In this document: piece by piece, positions 1 to 8,768 of the stretch | How the letters are laid out: each line of letters begins with the position of its first letter | Position numbering within the stretch: position 1 is the stretch's first letter | Assembly (NCBI RefSeq): GCF_009193295.2 | Contig: NZ_CP059973.1 | Coordinates: 806,001-870,000 of the forward strand | Origin: Bacteroides luhongzhouii | GTDB taxonomy: Bacteria; Bacteroidota; Bacteroidia; Bacteroidales; Bacteroidaceae | Reading direction: 5' to 3' | Length of the DNA: 64,000 nt | Position numbers and translations under genes: made by a program | The notes under the pieces: generated by a model | The model's database searches: none | Told to the model about the DNA's origin: nothing | The model's input: the letters and a program-made list of their open reading frames with translations, nothing else

Positions 1-2
1 TA

Positions 3-863
3 TCGTCTCCTTCAAAAGCCAGTATTCTGTCGGAGTATTTCACGGATGACGAGGTAAAAGTATCTCCCGACCGCCTACCGGAACAGGATTTAAAAGAGTT
101 CTCCGTATTACTGATTGAAGACAATCCCGACATCAGAACTTATCTGACCGACCTGCTATCGCCACAATATTCGATATACGAGGCTTCAAACGGGCAGGAA
201 GGCTTCGAAAGGGCTTTGGAACTCGTTCCCGACATTATTATAAGTGACATTATGATGCCCGTCATGGACGGCATCACTTTCTGCCGAAAACTAAAAAGTG
301 ACATGAGAATCAGTCATATTCCTGTTATTTTATTAACAGCCAGAACTTTGGTCAATTCTATTATCGAGGGATTTGAAACCGGAGCCGATGAATATCTGAC
401 CAAGCCATTCAACGAACGTATCCTGTTGACCAGAGTCAACAACTTATTGCAAAACAGGAAAAGAATCAGGGAACAAATTAGTAAGGAAGCGATCATCAAT
501 CCGCAGGAGATAAGCCTGACGTCACAGGACAGTATCTTTCTTTCCAAGTTAGTCAGCTATATTGAAGAACATATTGAAGAACCTGAACTAAATATCGCTC
601 AAATGGCAAGTACGATGGCAATGAGCCATTCCAACCTGTATAAAAAGATAAAAGCGCTCACAGGCATGACAGTTATTGGATTCATAAAGGATTTCCGATT
701 GAAAAGAGCCGCACAACTGCTTGTCCAAAACCAACTGAATATTACCGAAATCGCTTATATGGTAGGTTATTCGGAACGACGCTATTTCAGCGATGATTTC
801 AAAAAGAGGTTTGGGCAGAGTCCTAAAGAGTATATGGAGAAACATAAAAAACCGGAACTATAA
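3..863 (+). CDS. Hybrid two-component system regulator, C-terminal part (5' end outside window)
   Basis: The reading frame is open from the first bases of the window, so only the last 286 residues of a larger protein are present. An in-frame TTG at 216 would cut the receiver domain in half and is not a credible start. Visible residues 34-150 form a response-regulator receiver domain with an acidic pair (E39, D40), the phospho-acceptor D82 in IISDIMMP, and the LTKPF lysine. Residues about 185-280 are an AraC-type double helix-turn-helix with the usual NITEIAYMVGYSERRYFSDDFKKRFG signature. In Bacteroides this order is the cytoplasmic end of an HTCS that senses a glycan fragment in the periplasm and activates a nearby PUL. 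Its own PUL is probably to the left. It could also control the downstream locus, but two genes lie between. Confidence 0.93.
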   Translation, partial: SSPSKASILSEYFTDDEVKVSPDRLPEQDLKEFSVLLIEDNPDIRTYLTDLLSPQYSIYEASNGQEGFERALELVPDIIISDIMMPVMDGITFCRKLKSDMRISHIPVILLTARTLVNSIIEGFETGADEYLTKPFNERILLTRVNNLLQNRKRIREQISKEAIINPQEISLTSQDSIFLSKLVSYIEEHIEEPELNIAQMASTMAMSHSNLYKKIKALTGMTVIGFIKDFRLKRAAQLLVQNQLNITEIAYMVGYSERRYFSDDFKKRFGQSPKEYMEKHKKPEL

Positions 864-1044
864 ATATGTAATTTCCCAAGATATTTTTAACCTCATTCAT
901 ATGCACATAACCAAACAACTAACATACATTCACTATCAACATCAGCGCCTACACCAATGTAAACATTTTAAAACATTCAATCAGTTATAAATCAAAGCAT
1001 TACTTAAATATTAATTATTTTATTAACGCACTTCTTCAAAATCG

Positions 1045-1076
1045 CTTGCACAGCAAATTCCGATACCATATCTTTG
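1045..1076 (+). promoter_or_regulatory. Bacteroidota-type promoter for the HU-like gene
   Basis: CTTG at 1045-1048 and TATCTTTG at 1069-1076 are separated by 20 bases. This matches the Bacteroidota -33 TTTG / -7 TAnnTTTG pattern and gives a leader of about 50 bases before the ATG at 1133. Confidence 0.6.
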
Positions 1077-1132
1077 CAACGTGATCACAAAATAATAACT
1101 AGATTTACTAACGATTAAAACTATTAAGAATT

Positions 1133-1615
1133 ATGGCACTGAAATATGTAGTCAAGAAAACAACCTTTGGCTTTGATAAGGAAAAAGCTGAAAAATATGT
1201 AGCAAGACCATTCAACGTAGTTACTGTTGATTTTAAAATGCTATGCGATCAGGTAACAAAAGTAGGATTCGTTCCACGCGGTACTGTAAAATCAGTACTC
1301 GACGGATTGATAGATTCGTTGATAACCTATATGGAAATCGGGGCTTCAGTAAGCCTTGGAGAATTCGGAACATTTCGTCCTTCTTTCGGGTGTAAAAGTC
1401 AGGATGATGAAAAGGAAGTGACTACGGACGCTCTAAAGAATCGTAAAATAATTTTCACTCCTGGAAGTATGTTTAAAGGCATGATAAAGTCAGTAAGTAT
1501 CCAGAAATTGGATAGTTCTAAAAGCAATAGTTCCGGTACGCCTGGCAATGGAAATGGAGGCAACGGAGAAGGTGGAAACGAAGGCGGTGGTGAAGCACCG
1601 GATCCGGCAGCATAA
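1133..1615 (+). CDS. HU-like DNA-binding protein with glycine-rich tail
   Basis: The 160-residue protein belongs to the Bacteroidota HU-related family (histone-like, longer than true HU). The core is about residues 1-125. VSLGEFGTFRPSFG matches the conserved G-x-F-G-x-F segment of the HU fold. The DNA-binding arm region is less conserved than in canonical HU. The C-terminus (about 132-160) is low complexity: Ser/Asn followed by Gly/Asn/Glu repeats, probably disordered. It has its own promoter and is followed by a hairpin, so it is likely monocistronic. These proteins are usually assigned to nucleoid organisation or local regulation, but specific roles are mostly unknown. Two other HU-family genes are in the window (40761-41366 and 48553-48825). 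Confidence 0.85.
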   Translation: MALKYVVKKTTFGFDKEKAEKYVARPFNVVTVDFKMLCDQVTKVGFVPRGTVKSVLDGLIDSLITYMEIGASVSLGEFGTFRPSFGCKSQDDEKEVTTDALKNRKIIFTPGSMFKGMIKSVSIQKLDSSKSNSSGTPGNGNGGNGEGGNEGGGEAPDPAA

Positions 1616-1642
1616 GAAACGCAACATCATTATTTTTTTGAG

Positions 1643-1680
1643 ACAAATCCGGTTTAAACTCTTTTAAGCCGGATTTGTTA
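1643..1680 (+). terminator. Hairpin after HU-like gene
   Basis: Arms ACAAATCCGGTTTAA (1643-1657) and TTAAGCCGGATTTGT (1664-1678) pair with one G-U. The downstream T-run is weak, so termination is likely but not textbook. Confidence 0.55.
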
Positions 1681-1753
1681 ATTTCTAAAATAGCTTGTTT
1701 TTCTCACAGAAAATCCCGATTATTGCAGTCTAATACTAATTGAAAGGGCTTCC

Positions 1754-3295
1754 ATGAAAAGAGTCGATTCTGTTATATCTCTTATATATTCTCTATCAAA
1801 ATCAGAAAAAAAACACTTCTCCTTGCAAGTCATCAAAGACAAGGAGGAAAAAGACTATCTGGTGATTTATGACATTATTACTAAGAGTAAACAGCCAAAT
1901 GGGAATATAGTAAAAGAGGAGTTTTATAAACGCCGCCCCAATGGTTCTTTTGAAGTGTCTATTCAATATCTATATGAAAAACTAGTAGATACTTTGCTCA
2001 CTCTGCGCAAAAAGAAAGATGTTTATTATGATCTGCTGAACGATTTGTGCAAGGCTCGTATGCTATATGAACGTTCATTATTTGAAGAATGCTTCGAAAT
2101 CTTATCCGATACAATAAAACAGGCGCAATTTTACGAGAACAATGAAATACTGACAATTGCACAAAAGTTAGAATTAGAATATTTGCTTCGACTAAACTTC
2201 CCCAACATGACGGAGCAGGAACTTTTCCATAAACATTTCATCCAAAACGAAGCACTAAAAAAGATCCGGAAAATCACAGAGCAATCTTCTTTACACAACT
2301 TATTAAAATATCGTCTTTCGCACATTGGCGCCATCCGAACAGCTAAACAAAAACAAGACATGAATGACCTGATGGTCAACGAACTTTATATAGCAGCTTC
2401 CTCCGAAGCGGAAGGGAACTTTGAATTGACACGAAATCATAAACTTTTTCAAGCAAATTATTTAATGGGAGCAGGGGACTATAGAGCTGCCCTGAACTCT
2501 TACAAAGAACTGAACCGTCTATTTGAACAGAACCAACAATTCTGGTCAAACCCACCCATTTATTATTTATCCGTACTTGAAGGAGTACTCGGAAGTCTAC
2601 GATCAGTAGGCAACTATGATGAGATGCCCTACTTTATTGAAAAATTAAAAGAATTGATAGCAGAAGACTCGTCACTTGAGTTCAAAGTGAATGCTACCTG
2701 CCTGCTCTTTCAATACGAGCTGTTTCCTTATCTGGATAAAGGTGACTTCCTTAATTGTACAGAACTCATGAACCACTATCAGGAATCGCTCTACGACAAA
2801 GAAGCATGGTTAAGTCCCATACGTAAAAGTGAATTATTACTTTATACAACCCTCGTACATATTGGTAACCAAAACTATAAAGCAGCAAAGAAATATATAA
2901 GTAACGCTATCATCGACCACAATATTAAATATCTACCACTGATGAGAACTATTCGCTTGGTTCGCCTCATCGCCTATTACGAAACACAAGAATACGAACT
3001 GATCAGACACGAATCACGCTCCATCACCAGAAGTCTCTCCTCTCCTAAAGAGCAAACATTTAAAACCGAACGAATTATTCTATGGTTCCTGAATAAAAGG
3101 AATCTCCCTATTCTGCTTAAAGACCGGGAAGCTTTTTGGGAAAAGCTATCTCCGGAAATACAAGAATTATATAATGATAAATACGAAAACCAACTTTTAC
3201 GCCTCTTCGATTTTACAGCATGGATAGAATCGAAAATCCAGAAAGAGAAACTGTCAGAAGTTCTTAGATGGCATACAAAGACTAAAGAACTTTAA
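1754..3295 (+). CDS. Uncharacterised 513-residue helical-repeat protein
   Basis: I do not recognise a named family. The protein has no signal peptide and no membrane segment, so it should be cytoplasmic. Nearly the whole length is predicted as alpha helices with TPR-like spacing (for example the blocks around residues 95-130, 225-265 and 365-400, with alternating Leu/Tyr/Ala). The N-terminal 60 residues (Ser-Lys-Ser-Glu-Lys-Lys-His-Phe) are basic and could contact nucleic acid, but no helix-turn-helix is evident. It lies 226 bp upstream of, and in the same direction as, the ribokinase/SusC/SusD locus, which otherwise lacks a dedicated regulator. A regulatory role is therefore plausible, but this is inference from position only. 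Confidence 0.75.
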   Translation: MKRVDSVISLIYSLSKSEKKHFSLQVIKDKEEKDYLVIYDIITKSKQPNGNIVKEEFYKRRPNGSFEVSIQYLYEKLVDTLLTLRKKKDVYYDLLNDLCKARMLYERSLFEECFEILSDTIKQAQFYENNEILTIAQKLELEYLLRLNFPNMTEQELFHKHFIQNEALKKIRKITEQSSLHNLLKYRLSHIGAIRTAKQKQDMNDLMVNELYIAASSEAEGNFELTRNHKLFQANYLMGAGDYRAALNSYKELNRLFEQNQQFWSNPPIYYLSVLEGVLGSLRSVGNYDEMPYFIEKLKELIAEDSSLEFKVNATCLLFQYELFPYLDKGDFLNCTELMNHYQESLYDKEAWLSPIRKSELLLYTTLVHIGNQNYKAAKKYISNAIIDHNIKYLPLMRTIRLVRLIAYYETQEYELIRHESRSITRSLSSPKEQTFKTERIILWFLNKRNLPILLKDREAFWEKLSPEIQELYNDKYENQLLRLFDFTAWIESKIQKEKLSEVLRWHTKTKEL

Positions 3296-3491
3296 AATAG
3301 AAGGTTATTAATGCCTTTTATCATCATAAAAAAGCTGTATTCAAATTCATTTTTTCTCTTTGTAATTATATAAATAGACTTTATATATTTATCCTATCAT
3401 TCCTTACTATTCAAATAAAAGATCACATTATATCACTTTTGAAATTATATAAACCAATTATTAATGTAGAAAACGATGCATTATTATTTCT

Positions 3492-3499
3492 TTCATTTG
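3492..3499 (+). promoter_or_regulatory. Possible -7 element of PUL 1
   Basis: TTCATTTG lies 23 bases before the ATG at 3522 and resembles TAnnTTTG with one mismatch. No convincing -33 TTTG is seen. The region 3300-3520 is otherwise very AT-rich. Confidence 0.35.
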
Positions 3500-3521
3500 T
3501 ATCGTCTTAATTTTTAATACC

Positions 3522-4445
3522 ATGGAAACTGTATCTATTCATAAACCCAAAGTAGTAGTGATTGGAAGTTGCAACACTGACATGGTTGTAAAAGCCAACA
3601 GACTACCAGTACCAGGCGAAACCGTCTTAGGCGGAACATTTTATATGAACCCCGGCGGCAAAGGAGCCAACCAAGCTATCGCTGCATCCCGACTAGGAGC
3701 AGAAGTTACTTTCATCTCCAAAATCGGATATGACTTATTCGGATTACAAGCTTTGGAAATATATAAATCAGAAAAGATAAACACTGAATTTATCTTCACT
3801 GATCAAAAGAGCCCATCAGGCGTAGCACTTATTTCTGTTGATTCTTTCGGAGAAAACAGTATTATCGTTGCACCAGGTGCAAGCCGTTCTCTCTCAATAG
3901 AGGACATCAATAAAGCGGAAGAGAAAATCAGGGAAGCGGATATCATACTTATGCAACTTGAAGTTCCGATAGAAACTGCAGAGTATGCAGCTACTATCGC
4001 CAATAAGTACAACAAAAAGGTAATACTCAATCCTGCGCCTGCATCTACCTTGAGCAACGCATTTCTTAGAAACATACACACCATACTTCCTAACCGGATT
4101 GAAGCCGAAATGCTATCCGGAATTAAGGTCATGGATATAGAAAGCGCCCATCGAGCCGCCAAAACGATAGGGGACAAAGGTATAGAAAATGTTGTCATCA
4201 CATTAGGTAAAGATGGTGCTTATGTAAAGGAAAAAGATAAATATGCAATGATTCCCGCCAAACAAGTAGAGACAATAGACACTACCGGAGCCGGAGATGT
4301 ATTCTGCGGTGCATTTAGTGTTTGTCTATCCGAAAAGCATTCATTGACAGCAGCTGTCGAATTTGCCAACGCAGCAGCGGCAATTGCCGTTACCCGTATT
4401 GGTGCCCAGAGTGCCATCCCTTATAAAATGGAAGTTACTTTATAA
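3522..4445 (+). CDS. rbsK: Ribokinase-family (PfkB) sugar kinase 1
   Basis: This cytoplasmic kinase (307 residues, normal for ribokinase) is predicted to phosphorylate ribose or a related sugar with ATP. PfkB signature 1 is visible as NPGGKGANQAIAASRLG (residues 44-59). Signature 2 is DTTGAGDVFCGAF, where GAGD forms the anion hole and D259 is the catalytic base. The N-terminal GSCNTDMV segment is the substrate-binding start of the fold. It is the first gene of a plus-strand locus that continues for 13 kb. A second, related kinase follows after 38 bp. The paired kinases before susC/susD recall the ribose PUL of B. thetaiotaomicron, so ribose is the best guess. A deoxy-keto-sugar substrate is possible given the lyase downstream. 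Confidence 0.88.
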   Translation: METVSIHKPKVVVIGSCNTDMVVKANRLPVPGETVLGGTFYMNPGGKGANQAIAASRLGAEVTFISKIGYDLFGLQALEIYKSEKINTEFIFTDQKSPSGVALISVDSFGENSIIVAPGASRSLSIEDINKAEEKIREADIILMQLEVPIETAEYAATIANKYNKKVILNPAPASTLSNAFLRNIHTILPNRIEAEMLSGIKVMDIESAHRAAKTIGDKGIENVVITLGKDGAYVKEKDKYAMIPAKQVETIDTTGAGDVFCGAFSVCLSEKHSLTAAVEFANAAAAIAVTRIGAQSAIPYKMEVTL

Positions 4446-4483
4446 AACATAAAAGACCTAGGTTAAATATAAATCTGATTCAC

Positions 4484-5470
4484 ATGAAAGTAGTAGTTAT
4501 TGGAAGCTCAAACATCGACATGGTTGCCCAAGTCAACCATTTACCGGCACCCGGCGAAACTGTCGGCGATGCCTCTTTTATGCAATCCCTTGGAGGAAAA
4601 GGAGCAAACCAGGCCGTGGCTGCAGCGCGACTGGGAGGTTCCGTCATTTTTGTCACTTCATTAGGGAATGATATGTATGCCGATATACTCAAAAAGAATT
4701 TTGAAAAAGAAGGAATCACTACGGATTACATCATTAATGATAACCAGCATCCTACAGGAACAGCATTAATCTTTGTAGCAGATAGTGGGGAAAATTGTAT
4801 AGCCGTAGCTCCGGGAGCAAACTACTCTTTATCTCCCGAATCAATCAATCACTTTTCCAAAGTAATTGATGAGACGGAAATAGTAGTAATGCAAGCCGAG
4901 ATTCCTTACAATACAATTAAGAGTATTGCCCTATTAGCACAACAAAAAGGTAAAAAGGTTTTGTTTAATCCCGCACCTGCCTGTCTGATTGATGCAGAGC
5001 TGATGAAAGCTATTGATATTTTGGTAGTCAACGAAGTAGAAGCAGCTTTTGTATCAGGTATCAAACATACAGGAGACAATCTGGAAGAAATTGCCGAAGC
5101 ATTGATTACGGCAGGTGCACAAAATGTTGTGATAACACTGGGAAGCCATGGCGTATATATGAAAAACGCTTATACAAGCGGCAGGCTTCCCAGTTACAAA
5201 GTGAATGCTATTGACACAATTGCGGCAGGCGATACATTCTGTGGTGCTTTGGCTGTAATGTGCGCTCAAAAAGAGATAGATATTGAAGCCCTCAAATTTG
5301 CTAATGCAGCGGCGGCAATTGCCGTCACTCGTTCAGGGGCTCAACCATCCATCCCTACTCTCGAAGAAGTAAACCACTTCATCTTAAAAAACGAATTACC
5401 TTATCGCTCAACTTTTAAATTTAATGAACATGAAAACCTACTCGAACCGACGATTCATTCTATCAGGTAG
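4484..5470 (+). CDS. rbsK: Ribokinase-family (PfkB) sugar kinase 2
   Basis: This is a second PfkB kinase (328 residues), clearly homologous to its upstream neighbour over the full length (GSSNIDMV, GGKGANQAVAAARLGG, FANAAAAIAVTRSGAQPSIP). Its anion-hole motif is DTIAAGDTFCGAL with base D250, the AAGD form found in E. coli ribokinase; the first kinase has GAGD. The two may therefore differ in substrate. The protein has about 20 extra C-terminal residues. The last 47 bases of the gene overlap the start of susC in another frame, which suggests translational coupling. The function is inferred as sugar phosphorylation after import through the SusCD pair and an inner-membrane permease. Confidence 0.88.
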   Translation: MKVVVIGSSNIDMVAQVNHLPAPGETVGDASFMQSLGGKGANQAVAAARLGGSVIFVTSLGNDMYADILKKNFEKEGITTDYIINDNQHPTGTALIFVADSGENCIAVAPGANYSLSPESINHFSKVIDETEIVVMQAEIPYNTIKSIALLAQQKGKKVLFNPAPACLIDAELMKAIDILVVNEVEAAFVSGIKHTGDNLEEIAEALITAGAQNVVITLGSHGVYMKNAYTSGRLPSYKVNAIDTIAAGDTFCGALAVMCAQKEIDIEALKFANAAAAIAVTRSGAQPSIPTLEEVNHFILKNELPYRSTFKFNEHENLLEPTIHSIR

Positions 5471-8400
5471 AAATCTTCTGTCAGCAACTGACGGTATAAG
5501 ACATAGACTTATACTATTACTTAGCTGTCTATTCATCTTCTCAATGAATATACATGCGCAAAACACTGTATCAGGTACTGTTAGAGATGGTAATGGGGAA
5601 CCCCTACTCGGAGTTTCCGTTATCGTTAAACATGGAAAAACAACTACGGGAACCGTCACAGACCTAAATGGACATTATCAAGTGAAAGCAGAACCGAGCG
5701 CTACTATTGAGTTTAGCTTTATTGGATTCAAATCAGTAACAGTACCGGCCAATCAGAAAATGATTAATGTGACCCTACATGACGATAATCAATTGCTGGA
5801 TGAGGTAGTCGTTGTCGGCTATGGAACTCAAAAGAAGGTTAATTTGACAGGAGCCGTTAGTCAGGTCACAGCCGAAATACTGGAAAACCGCTCCACATCT
5901 TCCGTTACGCAAATGTTGCAAGGAGCTATGCCAAACGTCAACATTCAGGTAAATACCGGTAGCCCCGGAGCAGGCGGAACAATCTCCATTCGTGGAATGG
6001 GTTCCGTGAATTCCAGTTCTCCTCTTATTCTGGTAGACGGTATTCCCGGTAGTATAGATCAACTGAATCCGAATGATATAGAATCTATCTCCGTTCTTAA
6101 AGACGCTTCTTCAGCAGCCATTTATGGTGCGCGTGCAGCATTCGGCGTAGTCTTAGTTACCACTAAGAAAGCAAAATCCGGAAAAGCAAAAGTTTCTTAT
6201 GATGGTTATTTCTCTTGGTCGAAGCCGACAGTCTCCACCGACTTTGTTACTTCGGGATATGACCACGCTTATATTTACGATACTTCATACATGGGACAAA
6301 AGGGGTTCATGGGAGCTGCTACCGGATATACAGAAGAAGATTATAAAGAGCTGGAAGCACGTCGGTATGATACAACAGAGCATCCGGATCGTCCCTGGGT
6401 AGTTACAACAACAGAAAGTGATGGCAGACAAAAATACAACTACTATGCCAATTTCGACTGGTGGAACTGGATGTATAAAGAAAGAATGCCATCCCAATCT
6501 CACAATGTCAGCATCTCCGGGGGCACCGACAAAATCCAATATTATGTATCCGCAAATTTCTATTCAAAGGATGGTATGATGAAACGGGTGGACGAGAAAT
6601 ATACGCAATATACTTTAACTTCGAAATTCAATGCAGAAATCAAATCATGGCTGAGAATTGGAAACCAGACGAACTATTTTGACAGCTCGCACACTTATCC
6701 TGGTGAAAATGCTGCCAATGCAGCTTTTGCCAGAACCATGATCAACTGTGCACCTTACTATGTACCCATCGGACCGGATGGCAACTATACCGGTTTGATG
6801 AAAAATGGAAAAGTCATCAACGAAGGACGTGTAGCAGATATATATGGAGGCGTCTCCAAAGGGAATGTAGGAAAAAGACGTTTCCGAAATACATTCTCTG
6901 TTGAAATTACTCCCATCAAGAATTTATCCATAAACGCTGATTATACATTCGGATTCACGATGGATGATAACTGGAAACGCCAGGGATTAGTATATATCTC
7001 TAACGGGTATGCCAACGAAACGCAGTTGAGCACCACTTCCACTCACAAAAAAGACTATATACAGAAATCAATGTCTTATGACCCTTCACATGTATTCAAT
7101 GCATACGCTACCTACGGTAACACTTTTGCAAAAGTTCATAACGTATCGGCAACAATAGGTATGAACTACGAAAAACAGCAAACACACGATTTACTTGGCT
7201 ACCGGACAGATGTATTATCTGAAACATTGAATGATTTGAATCTGGCAACAGGAACAGGCGCATCAGACCTCAAAGCTACAGGAGGTGCATCCGCTTACGA
7301 ACTATTCGGCCTTTTTTTCAGAGCCAATTATAATTATAAGGAACGCTATTTATTAGAAGTAAACGGAAGATATGACGGTTCTTCCAGATTCCTCTCCGGA
7401 AACAGATATGGTTTCTTTCCCTCCGTATCTGCAGGATGGAGAATAAGCGAAGAGCAATTTATGAAAGACCTAAACATCTTCGATAACCTGAAGATAAGAG
7501 CTTCATATGGTGTCCTCGGTAATCAATTGGGAGTAAGCATGTATCCCTATTCTACAATTACCCAAAAACAGTCTTCTTATATTGTTGGTAATTCACTTGC
7601 CTATTACTTGACTACCCCCGCTCCCGTAGCAGGTGACTACACGTGGGAAAAAGTAGGCACCCTTAACATGGGTATAGATATCAGCGTATTGAATAACAGA
7701 TTAAACTTCAGCGGAGACTATTTTATCAGAAAAACATCAGATATGTTCGTTGACGGTATTACACTTCCTGCTGTTTATGGCGCGAATCCTCCCCGACAAA
7801 ATGCCGGAGAAATGAAAACAAAAGGGTATGAAATAACCGTAACCTGGCGTGACAATTTCAAATTGGCTGGAAAACCACTGAATTATGAGGTTTTCGGTTC
7901 TTTGGGTGATGCTACCTCTGAAATTACTAAATATCAAGGAAATGACACGAATATCTTAACTGATTATTACGTAGGAAAGAAAATCGGAGAAATTTGGGGT
8001 TATAAAACCGGTGGATTATTCCAATCGGATGAAGAAGCAACTGAATGGACAAGTAAGATAGACCAGTCGGCAGTAAACAGGGATATTTTAAAGAGCCAGG
8101 GAAAATGGTCTGTTGCTCGTGGAGGAGACGTAAAATTCCTCGACAAGGATGGTAATAATATTATCAACAATGGAGCAAATACACTTGACGATCATGGCGA
8201 CCTTGAAGTTATCGGCAATGAAACACCACGTTATAATTATGGGTTTGGAGCAAATATCAACTGGTATGGGTTTGACTTTTCTATCTCATTCCAGGGTATT
8301 GGAAAAAGAGATTTGTATCCGAACAAAGAAATGGAAAAATTCTGGGGTTCATGGGGGCGTGTCAACAGCGCTTTCCTTCCCAAGGGAATTGCCGAACAAG

Positions 8401-8741
8401 CATGGTCGGAAGAAAACAAAGGTGCATACTTCCCTCGCCTCGAACGTGGTAGTGCAGCATACAATGATGATGGACAGATGCAAGTTGTCAACGATAGATA
8501 CTTACAAAATCTGGCATATCTGCGTTTGAAAAATCTCTCGATAGGTTATACACTGCCGAGTAAACTTACAACTAAAGCAGGAATCGAACGATTAAGAATC
8601 TATTTCGCTGGTGAAAACCTATGTTATTGGTCACCTTTCAAGACTGACTATATAGATCCAGAACAAGCGATGTCTGCCAACGATGCACGTATTTATCCGT
8701 TCTCTAAAACGGTGTCCATTGGTGTAAACCTGACATTCTAA
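5424..8741 (+). CDS. SusC-type TonB-dependent outer-membrane transporter (PUL 1)
   Basis: This 1105-residue protein has the complete SusC architecture. A long signal region ends at about MNIHAQ (residue 46). A carboxypeptidase-D-like regulatory domain follows (about 48-125, GTVRDGNGEPLLGVSVIV), then a TonB-box-like stretch with the typical DEVVVVGYGTQ motif, the plug (about 135-255), and a 22-strand barrel ending in GVNLTF with terminal Phe. It imports an oligosaccharide or sugar across the outer membrane, driven by TonB/ExbBD, with SusD as the lid. The start at 5424 lies inside the upstream kinase gene. ATG at 5430 is an alternative. The n-region before the hydrophobic core is unusually long (about 28 residues), but no other ATG would leave an intact signal peptide. 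Confidence 0.95.
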   Translation: MNMKTYSNRRFILSGRNLLSATDGIRHRLILLLSCLFIFSMNIHAQNTVSGTVRDGNGEPLLGVSVIVKHGKTTTGTVTDLNGHYQVKAEPSATIEFSFIGFKSVTVPANQKMINVTLHDDNQLLDEVVVVGYGTQKKVNLTGAVSQVTAEILENRSTSSVTQMLQGAMPNVNIQVNTGSPGAGGTISIRGMGSVNSSSPLILVDGIPGSIDQLNPNDIESISVLKDASSAAIYGARAAFGVVLVTTKKAKSGKAKVSYDGYFSWSKPTVSTDFVTSGYDHAYIYDTSYMGQKGFMGAATGYTEEDYKELEARRYDTTEHPDRPWVVTTTESDGRQKYNYYANFDWWNWMYKERMPSQSHNVSISGGTDKIQYYVSANFYSKDGMMKRVDEKYTQYTLTSKFNAEIKSWLRIGNQTNYFDSSHTYPGENAANAAFARTMINCAPYYVPIGPDGNYTGLMKNGKVINEGRVADIYGGVSKGNVGKRRFRNTFSVEITPIKNLSINADYTFGFTMDDNWKRQGLVYISNGYANETQLSTTSTHKKDYIQKSMSYDPSHVFNAYATYGNTFAKVHNVSATIGMNYEKQQTHDLLGYRTDVLSETLNDLNLATGTGASDLKATGGASAYELFGLFFRANYNYKERYLLEVNGRYDGSSRFLSGNRYGFFPSVSAGWRISEEQFMKDLNIFDNLKIRASYGVLGNQLGVSMYPYSTITQKQSSYIVGNSLAYYLTTPAPVAGDYTWEKVGTLNMGIDISVLNNRLNFSGDYFIRKTSDMFVDGITLPAVYGANPPRQNAGEMKTKGYEITVTWRDNFKLAGKPLNYEVFGSLGDATSEITKYQGNDTNILTDYYVGKKIGEIWGYKTGGLFQSDEEATEWTSKIDQSAVNRDILKSQGKWSVARGGDVKFLDKDGNNIINNGANTLDDHGDLEVIGNETPRYNYGFGANINWYGFDFSISFQGIGKRDLYPNKEMEKFWGSWGRVNSAFLPKGIAEQAWSEENKGAYFPRLERGSAAYNDDGQMQVVNDRYLQNLAYLRLKNLSIGYTLPSKLTTKAGIERLRIYFAGENLCYWSPFKTDYIDPEQAMSANDARIYPFSKTVSIGVNLTF

Positions 8742-8768
8742 ATTCCCCAAACTAAACATCTATTAAGT

